A stretch of DNA of 64,000 nucleotides from Gordonibacter massiliensis (ex Traore et al. 2017) (GCA_900170005.1 LT827128.1:3406168-3470167); one strand, 5' to 3'; counted from the first letter of the stretch, positions 16,523 to 25,199 are shown. Made by a program: numbers and translations. The notes: generated from the sequence alone by a model not told the origin.

Positions 16523-17824
16523 GTGGCCGACATACGCAAGAACCGCTACGCCATTTTGGTATGCGGCATTCTGACCATGCTCATGTTCGGCACGATCTAC
16601 GCCTGGTCCATCTTCATCCCTCCGCTCGAGGCCGAATTCGGTTGGTCACGCAGCCAGACGTCGCTCGTGTTCTCCGTCGCCATGATAGGGTTGTCGTTCG
16701 GCATGCTGTCCATCGGCCCCCTTTCGAAGGTGCTTTCGCTGCGCACGTGCTTCGTCGCCTCCACGTCGCTCATCGTGGCGGGGCTGTTCTCATGCCAGTT
16801 CATCACCGAGCTGTGGCAGCTCTACGTGTTCTACGGCGTGTGCTGCGGGCTGGGCTCGGGCATGAGCTACACCGTGTGGACCACGAACACGCTCGCGTGG
16901 TTCGGCGACAAGGTGGGGTTCGCCTCGGGCGTGCTGGTCATGGGGTTCGGCATGGGCGCGCTGGTGCTGGGGTCGCTGGCCTCGGCGCTCATCTACTCGT
17001 CTTTGGGCTGGCGCCTCGCGTTCGTCGTCATCGCGGCGCTGGCGTTGGTGGAGGCGCTCGTCGCCATCAACTTCATCCAGGAGCCGCCGCCGCACATCGC
17101 GGCGCTCAAGCCGAAGCGCGACGCCGTGGGCGTGAGCCTGCCCGGCTCGAAAACGGTGCGCGAGCCGTCGTTTTGGCTGTTCTGCATCTGGCGCAGCGTG
17201 GTCATGGGCGCGGGCGGCGCCGTGATAGCCGAGGCGTCCGTCATGATGACGGGCATCGGGTCGTCCATCGCGTTCGCCACGGCGGCCGTAGGCGCGCTCG
17301 GCTTGGGCAACGGGTTCGGCCGGCCGCTCGGCGGCATCCTGTACGACCGCATTGGGCAGAACCGCACGCTCGTGGTGCTGCCGGCGCTCGCATTGGCCGT
17401 GTCGGTGGGCATGGCGGCGGCGTACTGGTTCGAGGTGCCGTGGATGTTCGCGCCGTTTTTGCTCATCGAGGGGCTTTTGTACGGCATGTACGCGGCCATC
17501 AACACGTCGTACATGCGCACGACGTTCGGCCAGCGCGACCTGGCTATGAACACCGGCATCAGCGCCGTGGTGCTGGCGCCGTTCAACCTGGTGTTCCCGC
17601 TCGTGGCCGCGGCGCTGTTCGAATGGACGGGCGGCTACGAGGCGTTCTTCGTGCTCGTTCCCGCCTTCGCGCTGCTGTCGCTGGCGTGCGGCGCGCTGTG
17701 CAAGCCCGCGAACGCGCGGCTGCAGGCGAAATACGGGGCGCTGGAGAAGGATGCAGGGGAAGGAGGCGGCCATGTCGTGGGGCAAAGGGCAGATCACGAA
17801 GCAGGCGTACCGTACCGCGCCTGA
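16523..17824 (+). CDS. MFS transporter, OFA family
   Basis: 433 aa. GTG 16523 is chosen because GGGGGAGG lies 8 nt upstream and the protein then begins directly before the first membrane helix; the frame is open back to 16316. Twelve segments, with GLGSGMSYTVWTTNTLAWFGDKVGFASG matching the OFA signature region of the divergent neighbour. The soluble C-terminus overlaps the next gene by 53 nt, pointing to one operon. Substrate unknown; a small organic acid is likely from the family. Confidence 0.8.
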   Translation: MADIRKNRYAILVCGILTMLMFGTIYAWSIFIPPLEAEFGWSRSQTSLVFSVAMIGLSFGMLSIGPLSKVLSLRTCFVASTSLIVAGLFSCQFITELWQLYVFYGVCCGLGSGMSYTVWTTNTLAWFGDKVGFASGVLVMGFGMGALVLGSLASALIYSSLGWRLAFVVIAALALVEALVAINFIQEPPPHIAALKPKRDAVGVSLPGSKTVREPSFWLFCIWRSVVMGAGGAVIAEASVMMTGIGSSIAFATAAVGALGLGNGFGRPLGGILYDRIGQNRTLVVLPALALAVSVGMAAAYWFEVPWMFAPFLLIEGLLYGMYAAINTSYMRTTFGQRDLAMNTGISAVVLAPFNLVFPLVAAALFEWTGGYEAFFVLVPAFALLSLACGALCKPANARLQAKYGALEKDAGEGGGHVVGQRADHEAGVPYRA

Positions 17825-19151
17825 GGACTACGCCGCGTTCGAGGCCGTGAACCTGGCCGGGAGGGACGGCGCGCGCGTGCTGGACGTGGGGTGCTTCGAC
17901 GGGTTCAACACGCGGCTCAAGTTCGCCCCCTACGCCGGCGTGACGCGCGTGGTGGGCATCGACCCGATGGCCGACGCGGTGGCCGAGGCGGCAGCGCTCA
18001 CGGCCGACGACCCCCGTTTCTCGTTCGCGTGCACGACGTTCGAGGAGTACGAGCCGGGCGACGAGGAACGCTTCGACCTCGTGTACTTCTCGCACGTGCT
18101 GCAGCATCTGCCCGATCCGCAGGCGGCGCTCGACAAGGCGTGCCGGCTGCTCGAACCCGGCGGCTTCGTGGTGGTGAAGACCGTCGACGACGCCGCGAAG
18201 CTGTCGTACCCCGACCCCGACGCCGTCATGCGCCGCCTGTTCGCGTTGTACGAGCGGCACGTGCTGCCGAACACCCCGCACACGTCCCGCACCGACCGCT
18301 ACAACGGCGAGAAATGCTACACGCTCATGAAGCGCGCGGGCTTGGACAACGTGCGCGTGCGCACGTTCTCGGCCGACACGGCCGGCAAGGAGCTCGACGA
18401 GCGCCGCGCCCTGTTCGAGCGGTGCGTGTACTTCCGGCGCAACGTGCCGCCCTGCGTGGACGAGGCGGCTGCGGACGAGATCCGCGCGCTCGCGGACGCG
18501 TGGGGCGCCCTGTTCGAGCGCGACGACTACTACTTCTCCAGCCAATCGTTCGTGGTGATAGGACAGAAGCCGCGGGAGGGCGAGCCGCCGTGGACGTACG
18601 CGGGGCCGGTGTTCGGCGACGGGGCGGCGGCGGGAGCGCCTCGCTTCGCGAAAGCGGGAGGCGCGGAGGCCTCGAAGGGGGAGCGGACGGCAGAGGGAGC
18701 GGTTTCGACCCTTGCGATACGCCCCTTGGCGGAGCGCGACCTGGGCAGGGTCATGGGCATAGAGGTGGCGTCGTTCCGCGATCCGTGGACGCCGCTCGCC
18801 TTCGCGCTCGAGCTGCGCCACAACCCGTGCGCGCATTACGCGGCCGCCGTGGTGGACGGGGACGTGGCGGGCTACCTGGGTTGGTGGGGCACGCCGGAAG
18901 GGGCGGCCATCGTGCGGGTGGCCGTGGACCCTGCGCTGCGCAAGGCGGGCGTGGGCCGCGCGCTCGTGGAGCAGGCGGCACGGCGCGCCCGCGAGGAGGG
19001 CCATGCCGCGCTCAAGCTCGAAGTGCGGGCCGGAAACGCCGTGGCCTGCGCCTTCTACGCGCGCCTGGGCTTTTTGGTGGTTGCCGTGCGCGCGGGGTAC
19101 TACGACGATCCCCCTGAAGACGCCCTGGTCATGGCCCTTCCGCTGGGATAG
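17772..19151 (+). CDS. SAM methyltransferase fused to RimI-like GNAT acetyltransferase
   Basis: 459 aa from ATG 17772 (GGAAGGAGG 7 nt upstream). Residues ~1-280 are a class I SAM-dependent methyltransferase: motif I VLDVGCFDGFN, an acidic VVGIDP strand, and LVYFSHVLQHLPD. An Ala/Gly/Glu linker (~280-312) joins a GNAT domain (~315-455) with the acetyl-CoA loop RKAGVGRALVEQA and the RimI-like end ARLGFLVVAVRAGYYDDP. The pairing suggests two modifications of one target, perhaps a protein N-terminus or a small molecule. The frame is continuous, so it is a real fusion and not two adjacent genes. Confidence 0.8.
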   Translation: MSWGKGQITKQAYRTAPEDYAAFEAVNLAGRDGARVLDVGCFDGFNTRLKFAPYAGVTRVVGIDPMADAVAEAAALTADDPRFSFACTTFEEYEPGDEERFDLVYFSHVLQHLPDPQAALDKACRLLEPGGFVVVKTVDDAAKLSYPDPDAVMRRLFALYERHVLPNTPHTSRTDRYNGEKCYTLMKRAGLDNVRVRTFSADTAGKELDERRALFERCVYFRRNVPPCVDEAAADEIRALADAWGALFERDDYYFSSQSFVVIGQKPREGEPPWTYAGPVFGDGAAAGAPRFAKAGGAEASKGERTAEGAVSTLAIRPLAERDLGRVMGIEVASFRDPWTPLAFALELRHNPCAHYAAAVVDGDVAGYLGWWGTPEGAAIVRVAVDPALRKAGVGRALVEQAARRAREEGHAALKLEVRAGNAVACAFYARLGFLVVAVRAGYYDDPPEDALVMALPLG

Positions 19152-19189
19152 GCGGGCGGGGGCTTGCGGCAGCCTCTTTTCGCCTCCCG

Positions 19190-19852
19190 TCAGTGCGTGT
19201 CGGCCTCTTCCAGCGTGGCGTCCGACATGCCCACGGCCCATAGCATGTAGGCGTTCATGATGCGCGGGGACTTGTCGGCGAGCGATTCGGTGTCGGCGGC
19301 GCTGGCCTGGTCGCTGGCGCCGCGGAGGTGCAGGGGGCGGTAGAGCGGCCGCGCGGCGTATCCGGCGCGCTTGGCCACGAGCAGGGTGGGGAACGTCACG
19401 CCGGCGTTGTTGTACGTCGTCGCCGCGTTGTTGTAGAGGCGTTCGAGCAAAGGCAGACGGCTGTCGATCTCGCCCAGCCGCTCAATCGCCTCGTGCGCAC
19501 GCTCGAGCGCGGTTGCGCGGCGCATGTCGGTTGCGGCGGACAGGGCGCGCCACGCGTCCGCGAGCGCGCTGTCCGCCGCCGCGGCCGCTTCGATTCCGTC
19601 GGCGTTTCTGCAGGCGTCCAGCGCTCGGCGGACGTCGTCGGTGGGAGCGTCGCCGAATTCGGCGCTCGCGGACAGCGCGTCGATCAACCGCCGGGACGCG
19701 TCCAGCCGCTCCATGCGCTGCTCCTGAACGCGGCTCCAGGCCTCGCCGGCCTCTTCGTCGAGCCTTTGCAGGTTGCGGAAGAGCAGGATCATGATGACGG
19801 TGAAGCCGGTGGCGAGTACGACGAACGGCACGAGAACGGACATGATCGACAT
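19190..19852 (-). CDS. LemA-family membrane protein
   Basis: 220 aa with AAGGGGG 5 nt before the ATG. One N-terminal hydrophobic helix (VLVPFVVLATGFTVIMILLF), then a long helical, charged domain. The family signature YNNAATTYNNAGVTFPTLLVA (first part) near residue 140 identifies LemA. LemA proteins are membrane-anchored coiled-coil proteins of poorly known function. Its promoter region holds two nested inverted repeats (19853-19932). Confidence 0.8.
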   Translation of the reverse strand: MSIMSVLVPFVVLATGFTVIMILLFRNLQRLDEEAGEAWSRVQEQRMERLDASRRLIDALSASAEFGDAPTDDVRRALDACRNADGIEAAAAADSALADAWRALSAATDMRRATALERAHEAIERLGEIDSRLPLLERLYNNAATTYNNAGVTFPTLLVAKRAGYAARPLYRPLHLRGASDQASAADTESLADKSPRIMNAYMLWAVGMSDATLEEADTH

Positions 19853-19932
19853 GAGGGCCCCCTTCGGAGTCGGCTGACGCCGCTATTATACGAAGGGGGC
19901 CCTCGCGAACCATACCACTGCTGGTATGGTTC
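19853..19932 (-). promoter_or_regulatory. Promoter with two inverted repeats before the LemA-like gene
   Basis: Read on the minus strand there is a perfect -10 TATAAT (19885-19890). An 11-bp perfect dyad GAACCATACCA-CTGC-TGGTATGGTTC lies upstream (19907-19932), about the -35 region. A 14-bp inverted repeat (19853-19866 with 19891-19904) brackets the -10 and includes the ribosome-binding site. Repressor operators are the simplest reading. Confidence 0.55.
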
Positions 19933-19963
19933 TAGGGTATGAACGCGCCGGCTTCGGCGCGGC

Positions 19964-20254
19964 TTACAGGCCTGCTCGCGTGCGCACCTCTTCGATGCTG
20001 CGCCCGCATTTCGAGAAGTCCCTGCCTGCGGTTCCCGCGAAGATGGCCAGGATGAACGCCGATATCCACATGGCGCCGCTCACCACCATGTTGCCTTCTT
20101 GCAGGATGCCGGCAACCTCCAGCATCGGTTTGCCCAGCAGTATCAGCATCATCACGGCAAGCGCTGCCAGGATCTTGATGATGTCGAGCCGCCGCTTCGC
20201 TTTGAGGCGCTCTATCTCGGCACGCGCTTTCGCGGCGCTTCCCTTTTTGCCCAT
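19964..20254 (-). CDS. Small two-helix membrane protein, paralogue of 14508
   Basis: 96 aa with AGGAGG 5 nt upstream of the ATG. Basic N-terminus ARAEIERLKAKRRLDIIK, two hydrophobic helices and a short polar tail, matching the protein at 14508 in order and motifs. It follows the SpoVA-like gene on the same strand by about 60 nt, so the two are probably co-transcribed. Function unknown. Confidence 0.7.
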   Translation of the reverse strand: MGKKGSAAKARAEIERLKAKRRLDIIKILAALAVMMLILLGKPMLEVAGILQEGNMVVSGAMWISAFILAIFAGTAGRDFSKCGRSIEEVRTRAGL

Positions 20255-20314
20255 GCGGGCCTCCTATTCCCGAACCCGGCCCGCCTTATGCGACGGGGAG
20301 CCGCTTTTCGCGCC

Positions 20315-21268
20315 CTATCCGACCGACCGGTCCACGGCCTCTTCGGCCACGGCCATGGGCACCGCCTCGGCCGATGCCACGACGGGCGCGCCGGCCGCGT
20401 TCGGATGTATCTCGTCGAGCTCGTCCATGAGGTGCTGCGCCTTCGCGCGGTGGACTTCATGGATGGGCGTGCGGCCGAACTTGGCGTTGTAGATGAGGAA
20501 CGTGGCCAAGCCGGTGAAGAACAGGCCGGCCACGGCCAGGAAGAACGAACCCAAGTGCACGATCCCCTCGCCGAACTCTCCCATCGCGAACGACACGCCC
20601 ACATTGTACATGTTGTAGCCGCCCACGGGAATCATCACGCTGAAACCCTGCCCCGCGAAGTTCGCCAGCGCGCCCGACACGCCGAGCGGCGCGAACACGG
20701 CGCCGCAGAACCAAGCCGTGAGCAGGATCCACACGGGCTGGCACTTCGGCGTGATGCTCTTCACCACCAGGTAGATCACCTGGAAAAGCGCGCACAGCAG
20801 GCCGCCTGCGAGGAAGGCCAGGGGGAACACGAGCGCGGTCGTGTTCTTCTCAACGGACACGAGCGGCTCGACGCCCGCGGCGCCGCAGACGTAGCCGAAC
20901 AGGATGCTTATGCCGGCGGCCACGGCGTTGAACCATATGACCAGCCACAATCCCTGCCACACCGCTTTGCCCGCCGTGGCGTTCTGCTTCGTCCAGGGTC
21001 CCACCATCTTCATGCCCACCGCCATGGCGAAGCCGGAAAACGGCAGCAGCGCGCCGAACGTGCCCCATTCCTCGACCATTTGGTAGGTAGCGAACCCGCC
21101 CAGCACGCAGCCGATAACGCCCATGCTGACGAGCGTCGCCCCGCCGATGAAGAATTGCATGGGCGTGCCGGTGAGCGCTTGCGTCCACACCGTGACGATC
21201 GCTTGGGCGACGAGCGCGAGCACGCCGCCTATCAGGAAGCTGTAGATAACCGTCTTGTAGGCTTTCAT
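20315..21268 (-). CDS. SpoVA-like membrane protein with two similar halves
   Basis: 317 aa from ATG 21268 (AGGGG 8 nt upstream). About eight hydrophobic segments. The first half reads FLIGGVLALVAQ ... GTFGALLPFSGFAMAVG and the second FLAGGLLCALFQ ... GQGFSVMIPVGGYNM. Both follow the FLVGG-x-ICVIGQ ... GAG-x-LVP-x-TGF pattern of SpoVAC/SpoVAE, proteins of dipicolinate transport in spores. So this looks like a duplicated SpoVA-type domain in a lineage not known to sporulate. The soluble tail (~60 aa) is Ala/Val/Glu-rich. Transport of a small acid is possible but not shown. Confidence 0.55.
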   Translation of the reverse strand: MKAYKTVIYSFLIGGVLALVAQAIVTVWTQALTGTPMQFFIGGATLVSMGVIGCVLGGFATYQMVEEWGTFGALLPFSGFAMAVGMKMVGPWTKQNATAGKAVWQGLWLVIWFNAVAAGISILFGYVCGAAGVEPLVSVEKNTTALVFPLAFLAGGLLCALFQVIYLVVKSITPKCQPVWILLTAWFCGAVFAPLGVSGALANFAGQGFSVMIPVGGYNMYNVGVSFAMGEFGEGIVHLGSFFLAVAGLFFTGLATFLIYNAKFGRTPIHEVHRAKAQHLMDELDEIHPNAAGAPVVASAEAVPMAVAEEAVDRSVG

Positions 21269-21361
21269 CGATTCATCCCCTCTACGTGTTCGTATGACAT
21301 GCGCGAAAGCGCGAGACGCCGTCATTGTACCGGTGCGAGGAGAGCCGATATCGATCCGTGC

Positions 21362-21396
21362 GTACTAGGCCCTGTTGATTTTCGTCCACACGGGAG
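21362..21396 (+). promoter_or_regulatory. Weak copy of the GTACTAG box
   Basis: GTACTAG, then GCCCTGTTGA and TTTTCGTCC, a partial match to the three strong boxes. It lies 94 nt upstream of the SpoVA-like start (minus strand) but in the opposite orientation. Could be coincidental. Confidence 0.3.
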
Positions 21397-21621
21397 GATG
21401 AATAGCGGCGGAAAGGGCGCGCTTGCGAGGGGAGGGCCTCGGGGTGCGAGAGGGGCGAAAACAGGAGAGCCGGGAACGCTTCCGCGCTTCCGGCTCCTGT
21501 GTTTCAGACCTTCTCGATTATAAGACGGTATCTACTAGTTGGCAAGACCGTCGGTCAGGTATTTTTACTTTGACCGAGAATTCATGTCGATTCGCGGAAT
21601 CGTGCCCGGCGGGCCGAGCGG

Positions 21622-22233
21622 CTACTCGCCCTTGTCGGCGAGGGCGCTCGGAACGAGGGAGCGGGCGGCCGTGCGCGCCTCGCCGAGCTTCTCGCGCGTC
21701 CGAGCCAGGCCGGGTTTGACGGCGTACGCGTAGGCGATCTTCACGAAGGGGCCCACGGCGAGCAGGTTCACGAAGAACGCGAGCGCGAGGGACACGGGCA
21801 GGCCCTCGATGTAGGCGAGCCAGGTGAAGCCGGCGGGCCCGTTCGAGATGAGCACGCCGAAGAACGTCATGAACGTCACCATGGAAACCACGTTCACGGC
21901 CGTCATGGCCACCGTGCGCTTGAACCCGGACAGGCTGGACGACACGACGGCGGGCGCCACGCGCGCCACGATGGGGTTGGCGACGAACAGGCGCACGCAG
22001 AACGCGGCGGCGAACGTGAGGGGGTACTCGTAGAGCGCCTGCGCGTACGCGGCCCAGGTGATGTCCGACGCGTGCAACAGCCAGTTGATGGTCACCATGC
22101 ACGTGACCATGCAGAACACCATGAGCGTTTGGAACGCGAGCTTGTCCTTTCCGCCGGTGGGCACGGGGACGGCGCCTCGCAGGGCGCGGGTGTAGGCGTT
22201 GTCGGGCAAAAAGCGTGCAGCATGCAAAGACAT
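21622..22233 (-). CDS. DUF2798-like membrane protein
   Basis: 203 aa with AAAGGA 4 nt before the ATG. Four hydrophobic helices arranged as two similar pairs: FQTLMVFCMVTCMVTINW / AAFCVRLFVANPIVARVAP and VAMTAVNVVSMVTFMTFFGV / LALAFFVNLLAVGPFVKIA. The repeated (F/V)xMVTxM...(L/V)NP(I/F)V pattern is that of DUF2798. Function unknown. Basic, soluble C-terminus of ~35 residues. Confidence 0.6.
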   Translation of the reverse strand: MSLHAARFLPDNAYTRALRGAVPVPTGGKDKLAFQTLMVFCMVTCMVTINWLLHASDITWAAYAQALYEYPLTFAAAFCVRLFVANPIVARVAPAVVSSSLSGFKRTVAMTAVNVVSMVTFMTFFGVLISNGPAGFTWLAYIEGLPVSLALAFFVNLLAVGPFVKIAYAYAVKPGLARTREKLGEARTAARSLVPSALADKGE

Positions 22234-22710
22234 AAGGTCCTTTCGGTCGAAGTGCGTATTTCGTTGTCGTTTCTTTCATGCGCTGCGCTGCCGAGTCGGG
22301 CGGCTCGGGCGTTTCGGGCGCGAACGCGGCGGAAAACATCCGCCGACGCAAGACGACGAACAGCCGACGCCGGGCGGCGGGCTGCATCGAAAATGTCGTC
22401 GATGATGAAAAAACGGGCAGCGCTCGTGGCGCTGGCGAATCCGAATGCCATCGGATGACTCCAGTATAGGGCAAGGTCGTCTGCCGACCCCGTCGAAAAA
22501 GTTCATCACCAGAAACTCTTCACCGGAAAGCGCCCCGAACCCCGTTCGCCGCTCGAACGAGCCCGTCCGCACCCCTTCGGGGCCCGCCGATCCGCCTGAG
22601 GCGAGGCTAGCCAAAACGTGTTAATGGTGATAATCTAGTATAAGACATAATCTATCATTACTCGACGGATCACCGAACGAGCAGGCAGCGCGAGAGAAGG
22701 GACGGAAGGC
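22234..22710. other. Intergenic region, AT-rich promoter part at its right end
   Basis: GC-rich and without a supported gene from 22234 to about 22610. From 22619 to 22665 it turns AT-rich (GTGATAATCTAGTATAAGAC), likely the promoter of the AhpD-like/arsS pair; TATAAG at about 22639 is a possible -10. An imperfect dyad (TAATGGTGATAATCT with AATCTATCATTA) surrounds it. Confidence 0.4.
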
Positions 22711-23043
22711 ATGGAAACCTACTACAACCCGGAGGACCTCGACAAGTTCTCGACCATGGGCGAGGAAGCCCCCGAGCTTTGGGATTTGTACATGGCCTAC
22801 TACGGCAAGGTGTTCGCCGAGGGCGCGCTCACGGCGCGCGAGAAGGCGATCGTCGCGCTGGCGGTGGCGGCGGCCGTGCAGTGCCCGTACTGCATCGACT
22901 CCTACACGCAGTCGTGCTTGGAGAAAGGCGTGACCGAGGAGCAGATGACCGAGGCCATCCACGTGGCGAACGCCATCCGCGGCGGCGCGGCGCTCGTGCA
23001 CGGCGTGCAGATGAAGAACGTGGTCAAGCAGCTGGAAATGTAG
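22711..23043 (+). CDS. AhpD/CMD-like protein, arsenosugar-associated type
   Basis: 110 aa, carboxymuconolactone decarboxylase/AhpD fold. It has the redox pair C58-P-Y-C61 and the helix that follows in AhpD (IDSYTQSCLEKGVTEEQMTEAIHVANAIRGGAA). It ends 2 nt before the radical SAM gene arsS. The family commonly found beside ArsS is annotated as an arsenosugar-associated peroxidase-like protein. Proposed role: thiol-redox partner in the same pathway (context). Confidence 0.8.
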   Translation: METYYNPEDLDKFSTMGEEAPELWDLYMAYYGKVFAEGALTAREKAIVALAVAAAVQCPYCIDSYTQSCLEKGVTEEQMTEAIHVANAIRGGAALVHGVQMKNVVKQLEM

Positions 23044-23045
23044 CC

Positions 23046-24050
23046 ATGCCCGCAACCGACGAACAAGCCCAAGCCGTCATGGACTCGTTCCCGCCGTTCT
23101 TCGAGCGGACGGACGAGGACACGCGCCGCACGCACGAGCGGCTCGACGTGCTGCAGGTGAACGTGGGACGCCTGTGCAACCTGGCGTGCCGCCACTGCCA
23201 CATGGACGCGGGCCCGAACCGCACCGAGGTCATGGCACGCGACACCCTGCAGGCGTGCTTGGACGTGGCCGCGGGCCGCGGCTTCAAGACGCTCGACGTG
23301 ACGGGCGGCGCTCCCGAGATGAATCCCGATTTCGAGTGGTTCGTGCGCGAGGCCGCCGCGCGCGGCCTGGACGTCATCGTGCGCTCGAACCTCGTCGTGA
23401 TGCTGGACGAGCCGTACCGCCACTTGCCCGAAGTGCTGGCCGAGCTGGGCGCGACGGTGTTCGCCTCGCTGCCGCACTACACGGCGAAGCCCGTGGAGAA
23501 GCAGCGCGGCGCGCACACGTTCGACGGGGTCATAGCCATGCTGCAGAGGCTGAACGCGCTGGGCTACGGGCGCGCCGAGGGCGCGAACGAGGACGGGCTC
23601 GTGCTCAATTTGGTGTTCAACCCGAGCGGCGCGTTCCTTCCGCCCGACCAGGAGGCCCTTGAGAAGGAGTACCGGGCCAAGCTCGCCGAGGACTACGGCA
23701 TCGTGTTCGACCACGTGTTCGCCATCGCGAACAACCCGCTGGGGCGCTTCGGGAACCTGCTGCACAAAACCGGCAACCTGGAACGCTACATGGGCAGGCT
23801 CGTGAACGCGTTCAATCCCGATACCGTGCCGGTCATGATGTGCCGCAGCCAGCTGTCGGTGGGTTGGGACGGCGCGCTGTACGACTGCGACTTCAACCAA
23901 GCGGCCGGCCTTCCGTGCAAAAACGGCCTGACCATCGCGGAGCTGGCGGCCGATCCCGCGCTGCCGCTGGCGCGCGACATAGCGTTCGGCAACCACTGCT
24001 ACGCCTGCACCGCCGGCGCCGGCAGCAGTTGAGGCGGCTCCACGGCGTAG
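23046..24050 (+). CDS. arsS: Radical SAM protein ArsS, selenocysteine-containing
   Basis: 334 aa if TGA 24030-24032 is read as selenocysteine (residue 329), ending at TAG 24048-24050; 328 aa if it is a stop. Radical SAM cluster cysteines C44-x3-C48-x2-C51 (CNLACRHC). The C-terminus reads CYACTAGAGSS then the TGA codon then GGSTA, matching the ACTAG-x-GSS-[Cys or Sec]-x-G tail of the rSAM/SeCys family. A SECIS-type hairpin starts 11 nt after the TGA. ArsS builds the deoxyadenosyl-arsenic bond of arsenosugar precursors in characterised members. It is coupled to the AhpD-like gene. An automatic annotation would truncate it. Confidence 0.85.
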
Positions 24051-24059
24051 GTCTACGCC
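24030..24059 (+). promoter_or_regulatory. Bacterial SECIS element for ArsS
   Basis: TGA at 24030-24032, 11-nt spacer, then stem GGCGT (24044-24048) and ACGCC (24055-24059) with apical loop AGGTCT. The loop and the 11-nt spacing are the same as I recall for the E. coli fdhF SECIS, where SelB binds. The true stop TAG falls inside this hairpin. Confidence 0.8.
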
Positions 24060-24065
24060 TTTCGG

Positions 24066-24091
24066 TTCCGGTGGCCTGGCGGCCATCGGAA
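24066..24091. terminator. Hairpin between convergent arsS and hydrolase genes
   Basis: 11-bp stem with one G-T pair (24066-24076 with 24081-24091), tetraloop TGGC. Probably terminates arsS transcription; it lies too far from the TGA to be the SECIS itself. Confidence 0.5.
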
Positions 24092-24137
24092 CGAAGCCGC
24101 CGCCGCGGAACCTACCTCCCCGCGGCGGCGCGCTTTC

Positions 24138-24935
24138 TCAAAACGCGAAAGACAGGCCGTCGGCAGCGGGCTTGACGCGGTCGCCGTACTGCCGCAGGTA
24201 CTCCTCCAGCTCGGCGAGCGTGACGGGCTCGTCGTAGTGCATGGCCAGGTGCGTGAGGTAGAGCGTCTTCGCGCCCAGCTCCAGGCCCTCCTCGATGCAT
24301 TCCTGCACGCTGTGGTGCGCGTCGGGCGACCAGTTCCGCTTCCAGAACGTGGCGTCCATGGCCATGACGTCCACGTCGCGCACGCGCTCGGCCGTCTCGG
24401 GCGGCAGCTTGCCGGTGTCCGACGCGTAGAACAGGCGCGTCTCGGGCGTCTCGATGAGGTAGCCGTACGTGCCCGGAGCGTGGGTCACGGGCAGCGCCGT
24501 GTAGCGCGCGCCGTCCAGCTCCACCTGCTCGTAGGGCGCGAGCTCGCGCATGTCCAGGCAGTAGGTCATGTAATGGAACTCGATGCTCGCCCCTTCCAGC
24601 GCCTCGGCGCTGCCGTACGTGGGCAGCGGCGCTTTGCGCACGAGCTGCACCAGGTACTCCAGCTCGCCGAGGCCTCCCAAATGGTCGAAGTGCGCGTGCG
24701 TGTACAGCAGCTCGTCGATGTTTCGCACGTCCTCGCGGATAAGCTGATGGCGCACGTCGGGCGGCGTGTCGATGAGCACGGTCTTCTCGCCGCGCACCAT
24801 GACGCCGCAGTCGCCGCGCCGCGCCCGCGGGTCGCGGCGCGCCTCGTCGCAGGCGGGGCAGTCGCAGAAAAACGCCGGCACCCCGCATCCGGCGGCCGTG
24901 CCCATGAAAGTGAAAGTGTGCGTTGCGCGCTCCAT
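24138..24935 (-). CDS. Metallo-beta-lactamase-fold hydrolase, PhnP-like
   Basis: 265 aa, AGGAG 6 nt before the ATG. Metal-binding motif THAHFDHLGG near residue 100, later ligands at D (ASDTGK) and H (LTHLAMH). An N-terminal FFCDCPAC cysteine motif and the GTAAGCGVPAFFC start are those of PhnP-type phosphodiesterases, which cleave cyclic phosphoribosyl phosphates. Cytoplasmic. It converges on arsS and is not in that operon; a phn cluster is not present. Exact substrate unknown. Confidence 0.8.
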   Translation of the reverse strand: MERATHTFTFMGTAAGCGVPAFFCDCPACDEARRDPRARRGDCGVMVRGEKTVLIDTPPDVRHQLIREDVRNIDELLYTHAHFDHLGGLGELEYLVQLVRKAPLPTYGSAEALEGASIEFHYMTYCLDMRELAPYEQVELDGARYTALPVTHAPGTYGYLIETPETRLFYASDTGKLPPETAERVRDVDVMAMDATFWKRNWSPDAHHSVQECIEEGLELGAKTLYLTHLAMHYDEPVTLAELEEYLRQYGDRVKPAADGLSFAF

Positions 24936-25199
24936 CGTCGTCTCCTAGCTCTTCGATGCCTCGCTTTCATGATAGCGCTTTTCGCGGCCTGTTTTTCGCG
25001 CGCTTTGGAGGTTCGGCGCGCGCGTCCTTCGGATCGAACCGCGTTCGCGGGCGGCCAAGCTGCGGAAACATCCCTTTGGTGATTTCGCCGCCTTTCCGTT
25101 CGATCGTGCTACTATAGGCACCGTTCGATCCGAGGGCTCTGGGTTGGAGGAGGCCCTGCGTTCTCGGAAGGCTGTTTCCAACGGGGGGAAGAGGCTGTC

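Noticed and set aside
24066-24091. Second hairpin after arsS as the SECIS
   Set aside because: It starts 33 nt after the TGA and lacks the AGGTCT loop; the hairpin at 24044-24059 fits better.
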